Assembly (NCBI GenBank): GCA_964396055.1
Contig: CAYNDV010000104.1
Location: 1-16,533, forward strand
Origin: CAYJPV01 sp964396055
Lineage (GTDB): Bacteria > Acidobacteriota > Vicinamibacteria > Vicinamibacterales > JAKQTR01
Direction of reading: 5' to 3'
DNA: 16,533 bases
Shown: positions 14,036 to 16,533 of the stretch, in pieces
Numbering within the stretch: the first letter of the stretch is position 1
Layout: every line of letters starts with the position of its first letter
The notes under the pieces: model-generated
Told to the model about the DNA's origin: nothing
Database searches by the model: none
What the model saw: only the letters and a program-made list of their open reading frames with translations
Translations under genes and position numbers: made by a program

Positions 14036-14617
14036 CTACTTCGCGGGCGGCATCGGCACCGCGTCCAGCATGGTGGTCAGCGCGTCCGCCTTGGCCTTCA
14101 CGTCGCCGGCTTTCGCCAGGGCACCCATGAGGTCGCCACCGTTGAACGCATCGGTGGCCGCCGTCCACAGGCCCGTGACGTCGGCGAGCGAGGTCTTGGC
14201 GGTGTCGAGCTGCGCCGCGTCGAAGCCCTTCGGCAGCCGCTTCATCCCCGCCAGCGCGGTCACCTTGTCGGTGAGGCCCTGCACGGCGGCGGGCAGCGAG
14301 CCCTGCAGGTCGGTCCACTGTTTCGTCAGCTCGTCCTTCTTCGCCGTCGCGGCCCGGGCCACGTCCGCGGCCTTTGCCGGCAGGTCCTTGGCGGCCGCGA
14401 GGGCCGCGGCATAATCGCCGCCGTCGAACTTCGCCTTGGCGGCCGCCGCCGCGTCGGCCAGGCCCGAGAACTCGGCCGGCACGAACTTCTCGGCCTCGGG
14501 TTTCACCTTCGCGATGGCTTCGTCGGCCGCCTTCAGGGCGGCCTCGGCCGGTCCCTTGCTGCAGCCGGCGACGAGCAGCGGCAGCACCAGCAACGCCACG
14601 ACCATCAACTTGCGCAT
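14036..14617 (-). CDS. small helical lipoprotein of unknown function
   Basis: The ATG at 14617 is chosen over an upstream in-frame ATG (14653) because GGAGG precedes it by about 9 bases and because MRKLMVVALLVLPLLVAGC then forms a complete lipoprotein signal with lipobox LVAGC (Cys19). The mature part of the 193-residue product is almost wholly helical and rich in Ala, Lys and Asp (AALKAADEAIAKVKPEAEKF, AAALAAAKDLPAKAADVARA). It has two similar segments containing F-x-GGD (FDGGDYAAALAAAKD; FNGGDLMGALAKAGD), suggesting an internal TPR-like or coiled helix repeat. It probably sits at an envelope membrane facing the periplasm. It is the last gene of the sigma-factor run, 70 bases after the secreted-protein gene. 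No catalytic motif is seen. Confidence 0.75.
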   Translation of the reverse strand: MRKLMVVALLVLPLLVAGCSKGPAEAALKAADEAIAKVKPEAEKFVPAEFSGLADAAAAAKAKFDGGDYAAALAAAKDLPAKAADVARAATAKKDELTKQWTDLQGSLPAAVQGLTDKVTALAGMKRLPKGFDAAQLDTAKTSLADVTGLWTAATDAFNGGDLMGALAKAGDVKAKADALTTMLDAVPMPPAK

Positions 14618-14687
14618 GAGTCCGTTCCTCCGGTTGAGCGCGGCGGGCGGCACGCCAGCCAGCGTCGACCGCGGGATGGTACTACAA

Positions 14688-15344
14688 CTACTTCATGATG
14701 GCGGCCTTGACCTCGACGGTCACCCGGCGGTCGGTCATCGGCTCGGCCGAAAGCGCGACCACCAGCGGAACGCCGTTGTCCAGCATCACGGCCAGCGTCT
14801 CGCGGATCGACACCCGGTTGGCCACCGTCTCACCAACCAGGTCGTACTCCAGGGAGAGGCGCAACCTGACCTTGTTGCCCTCGATCTCGGGCCAGACATC
14901 GACGGCCAGCGGCACCGATCGCACGTTGGTCTTCACGCTGGACTGGCCGGCCACCACCTCCTCGATCTTCTGGATGACCTCCGCGTTCGAGCGGATGCTG
15001 CCGCGCTCGCCGTCGACGACGACCATTGACACGTTCTTCTTGTCCGGGGCCTTGGCGCCCACCTGGTCGATGATCGTCACATCGACCCTGATGTTGACCG
15101 ACTGGCCACGGTTCCGGCGCATGTCCGCGCCGGGTTGCAGAACCTGCGGCGCGGTGGGGTCTCCCATCCGGCCGGTACGGGCCGGTGTCGGGGCCTGTGG
15201 CGCCACGGGTGTGGCCGCGACGGGCGGCGCCTGCGGGTCGGGCGCCCAGGCGTGGGCAGGCGAAGGGGACCACTGGGCACTGGCTGCGGACACGACGAGC
15301 AACAGGGCGGCGGTGGCGGCGGCGGCGGTGAGGCGCATGTTCAT
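14688..15344 (-). CDS. secreted protein of unknown function in the sigma-factor operon
   Basis: The start is ATG 15344, with AAAGGGA 6 bases upstream and the anti-sigma stop 2 bases before it; an in-frame TTG at 15350 is less likely. The 218-residue protein has a signal peptide (MNMRLTAAAATAALLLVVSA, ending near ASA-Q), a Pro/Ala-rich linker (about 27-60), and a beta-rich domain (about 80-218). That domain contains VNIRVDVTIIDQVG, KKNVSMVVVDGERGSIRSN, VDVWPEIEGNKVRLRLSLEY and DRRVTVEVKAAIMK. From memory the closing segment resembles periplasmic proteins common in Acidobacteria, with a faint likeness to secretin-type strands (RVTVEVKATI). I cannot assign a function. Its position right behind sigma and anti-sigma genes suggests it is a target of, or a partner in, that signalling. 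Confidence 0.75.
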   Translation of the reverse strand: MNMRLTAAAATAALLLVVSAASAQWSPSPAHAWAPDPQAPPVAATPVAPQAPTPARTGRMGDPTAPQVLQPGADMRRNRGQSVNIRVDVTIIDQVGAKAPDKKNVSMVVVDGERGSIRSNAEVIQKIEEVVAGQSSVKTNVRSVPLAVDVWPEIEGNKVRLRLSLEYDLVGETVANRVSIRETLAVMLDNGVPLVVALSAEPMTDRRVTVEVKAAIMK

Positions 15345-15346
15345 AC

Positions 15347-15922
15347 TCAATCCCTTTCAGGTGTCCCGGGCTGGTGCTTCTCTGGTGAACCTGGATCCAG
15401 GCTCGGCACGTCGATCACGCTGGGCTCCGGCAGGGGCTCGACCCCGATGCCCCAAACCGAGAGCTCGTCGGGGTCAATCTGTTCGAACACGATGGGGGCC
15501 ACCGCTCCGAGCGGCGGTGCGGCGTCCGGGAACTCCACGGGCGGCCGCGTCGCCACCAGGCGGGCGGCCTGGCGGCTGGCGGCAGCGGTCCGCTCGTTGT
15601 AGGCCGACAGGCCGGCGATCACGGCGGCCGACCCCTCAGGCGCCACCGTGCCCGACGGGCTGGCCACCGCGGTCTGGAGGGGCTCGCTGCCCAACGGTGA
15701 CACCTGGGGCACCGGCCGGTCGAGCCAGGCCGCGATGACGATGGCCGCCCCGAGGGCCGCGGCCGGCACCCAGACCCAGCGCCACCGCGTGCCGCCGGCT
15801 GGTGCGCGCCCCTCGAGGCGCGCCAGCACCGTGGCCCGCAGCGACGCCGGGGCGTCGGCCGCCATCATCTCGCGCGCCACCTCGTCGATGACCCGGTCGA
15901 GATCGGGTTCCTGCGGTCTCAT
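15347..15922 (-). CDS. single-pass membrane anti-sigma factor-like protein
   Basis: The ATG at 15922 overlaps the sigma-factor stop as ATGA, the usual mark of translational coupling, and gives a 191-residue protein (a longer frame to 15982 exists but would run far into the sigma gene). The cytoplasmic N-terminus (about 1-46, MRPQEPDLDRVIDEVAREMM, then SLRATVLARLE) is helical. One membrane helix spans about 48-66 (WVWVPAAALGAAIVIAAW). The outer part is Pro/Ala/Val-rich and low in complexity. The zinc-binding HxxxCxxC motif of many anti-sigma factors is absent, so the assignment rests on topology and gene position. Its likely role is to hold the ECF sigma factor at the membrane until an envelope signal releases it. 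Confidence 0.7.
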   Translation of the reverse strand: MRPQEPDLDRVIDEVAREMMAADAPASLRATVLARLEGRAPAGGTRWRWVWVPAAALGAAIVIAAWLDRPVPQVSPLGSEPLQTAVASPSGTVAPEGSAAVIAGLSAYNERTAAASRQAARLVATRPPVEFPDAAPPLGAVAPIVFEQIDPDELSVWGIGVEPLPEPSVIDVPSLDPGSPEKHQPGTPERD

Positions 15923-16488
15923 CGGTAGCCGACCTCCGCCAGCCGTCCTTTCAACTGCCGCCGCGCCTCGGCAATACGCCATTTCACGGTGCCCGTCGGG
16001 GCGCCAACCAGCACGGCAATCTCTTCCATCGTGTGCTCACCCGACGCCGCCAGCAGCAGGGCATCGCGGAGTTTCGGCGTCAGGGCCCTGATGAGGCGTC
16101 TGACCTGGCCGCGCAGCTCCGTGTCCATGACCGCCTGCTCCTGCGACTGGCGCGTGTCCGGGAAGTCCCACTGGGTGTCCTCGGCCGGCGCCACGAACCG
16201 CTGCATCAGGGTCCTGACGCTCCGGCGCCGGGTGAGTGCCTTCCGCCAGGCGATCGAGACCACCCAGGTCTTGAAGCTCGCCTCCCCGCGGAACCCCTTC
16301 AGGTGGCGATAGGCGGCCACGAACGCCTCCTGCGCCACTTCTTCGGCATCGTCCGCGGACCCCAGGGCGGCCAGCGCCGCCCGGAAGACCGGCGTCCGAT
16401 ACTGGTCGATCAGCGCGCCAAACGCGGTGGCATCGCCGAGCTTGGCCCGCTCGACCAGTTCCGAATCGCTCACACCCTCAGTAGACAC
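15919..16488 (-). CDS. ECF-type RNA polymerase sigma factor
   Basis: The 189-residue protein has sigma region 2 at about 8-78: SELVERAKLGDATAFGALID, then DDAEEVAQEAFVAAYRHL and FKTWVVSIAWRKALTRRR. A linker of about 45 residues leads to region 4 at about 128-182 (IRALTPKLRDALLLAASGEH, then MEEIAVLVGAPTGTVKWRIA, EARRQLKGRL), the helix-turn-helix that reads the -35 element. The length is typical of ECF factors. The start is a GTG at 16488 without a clear ribosome site; a GTG five codons in has GAGG too close. It opens a four-gene run on the minus strand and is expected to be held by the anti-sigma product encoded next. I found no convincing autoregulated promoter in the 45 upstream bases available. 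Confidence 0.9.
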   Translation of the reverse strand: MSTEGVSDSELVERAKLGDATAFGALIDQYRTPVFRAALAALGSADDAEEVAQEAFVAAYRHLKGFRGEASFKTWVVSIAWRKALTRRRSVRTLMQRFVAPAEDTQWDFPDTRQSQEQAVMDTELRGQVRRLIRALTPKLRDALLLAASGEHTMEEIAVLVGAPTGTVKWRIAEARRQLKGRLAEVGYR

Positions 16489-16533
16489 AGGCAGATGCCC
16501 GACGGTTGGGGTTCACCCCTCGACGTCGCTCGG

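Noticed and set aside
1..16533. CRISPR array, intact transposase, integrase or recognised anti-phage system
   Set aside because: No regularly spaced repeats and no reading frame with the relevant signatures were found. The tRNA-like copies are too few and too irregularly spaced to form an array.

Overview
The window is GC-rich and probably comes from an environmental bacterium of the Acidobacteriota, perhaps near Vicinamibacteria. That placement is an inference. It rests on base composition, on an ECF sigma / anti-sigma / secreted-protein cassette whose secreted protein resembles a family I associate with acidobacterial genomes, on secreted carbohydrate-active enzymes, and on hybrid histidine kinases. 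No rRNA or complete tRNA is present to confirm it.

Left end (1-2154): decayed accessory DNA. A 29-bp sequence reading as the 3' end of a tRNA-Ser (T-loop, acceptor strand, CCA) occurs identically at 1-29 and 2126-2154, with a 21-bp partial copy at 102-122. Between the outer copies lie one intact small gene (a PepSY-type membrane protein), a proline-catabolism dehydrogenase tail with two frameshifts, a HigB-like toxin missing its N-terminus and carrying a frameshift, and a truncated HigA-like antitoxin. Short palindromes and a dispersed-type repeat fill the rest. The simplest reading is the scar of an integrative element that used a tRNA-Ser gene as its attachment site.

Carbohydrate locus (2126-7098, minus strand): transcription would run from a DUF1080 (3-keto-disaccharide hydrolase-type) protein through a GH43 beta-propeller glycosidase to a CBM9-like / esterase-type alpha/beta hydrolase. 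All three have export signals, so they probably act together on plant-type polysaccharide or glycosides outside the cytoplasm. The esterase reading frame runs out through repeat DNA into the tRNA-like repeat, which supplies its last codons and its stop. The end of GH43 looks one base out of frame.

Central plus-strand block (7319-13953): a PA0069-type radical SAM protein with an apparently leaderless promoter, then a tight run of hybrid histidine kinase, low-specificity L-threonine aldolase and a second PAS-containing hybrid histidine kinase, closed by a 13-bp perfect hairpin. A short relic of an alpha/beta hydrolase may sit in the gap after the radical SAM gene.

Right end (14036-16488, minus strand): an ECF sigma factor gene overlaps a membrane anti-sigma-like gene by ATGA, which is followed at 2 nt by a secreted protein of unknown function and then by a lipoprotein, forming a probable envelope-related regulatory operon. 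I see no CRISPR array, intact transposase, integrase or complete novel multi-gene defence system. The most unusual material is the tRNA-bounded scar and its effect on the neighbouring hydrolase gene.
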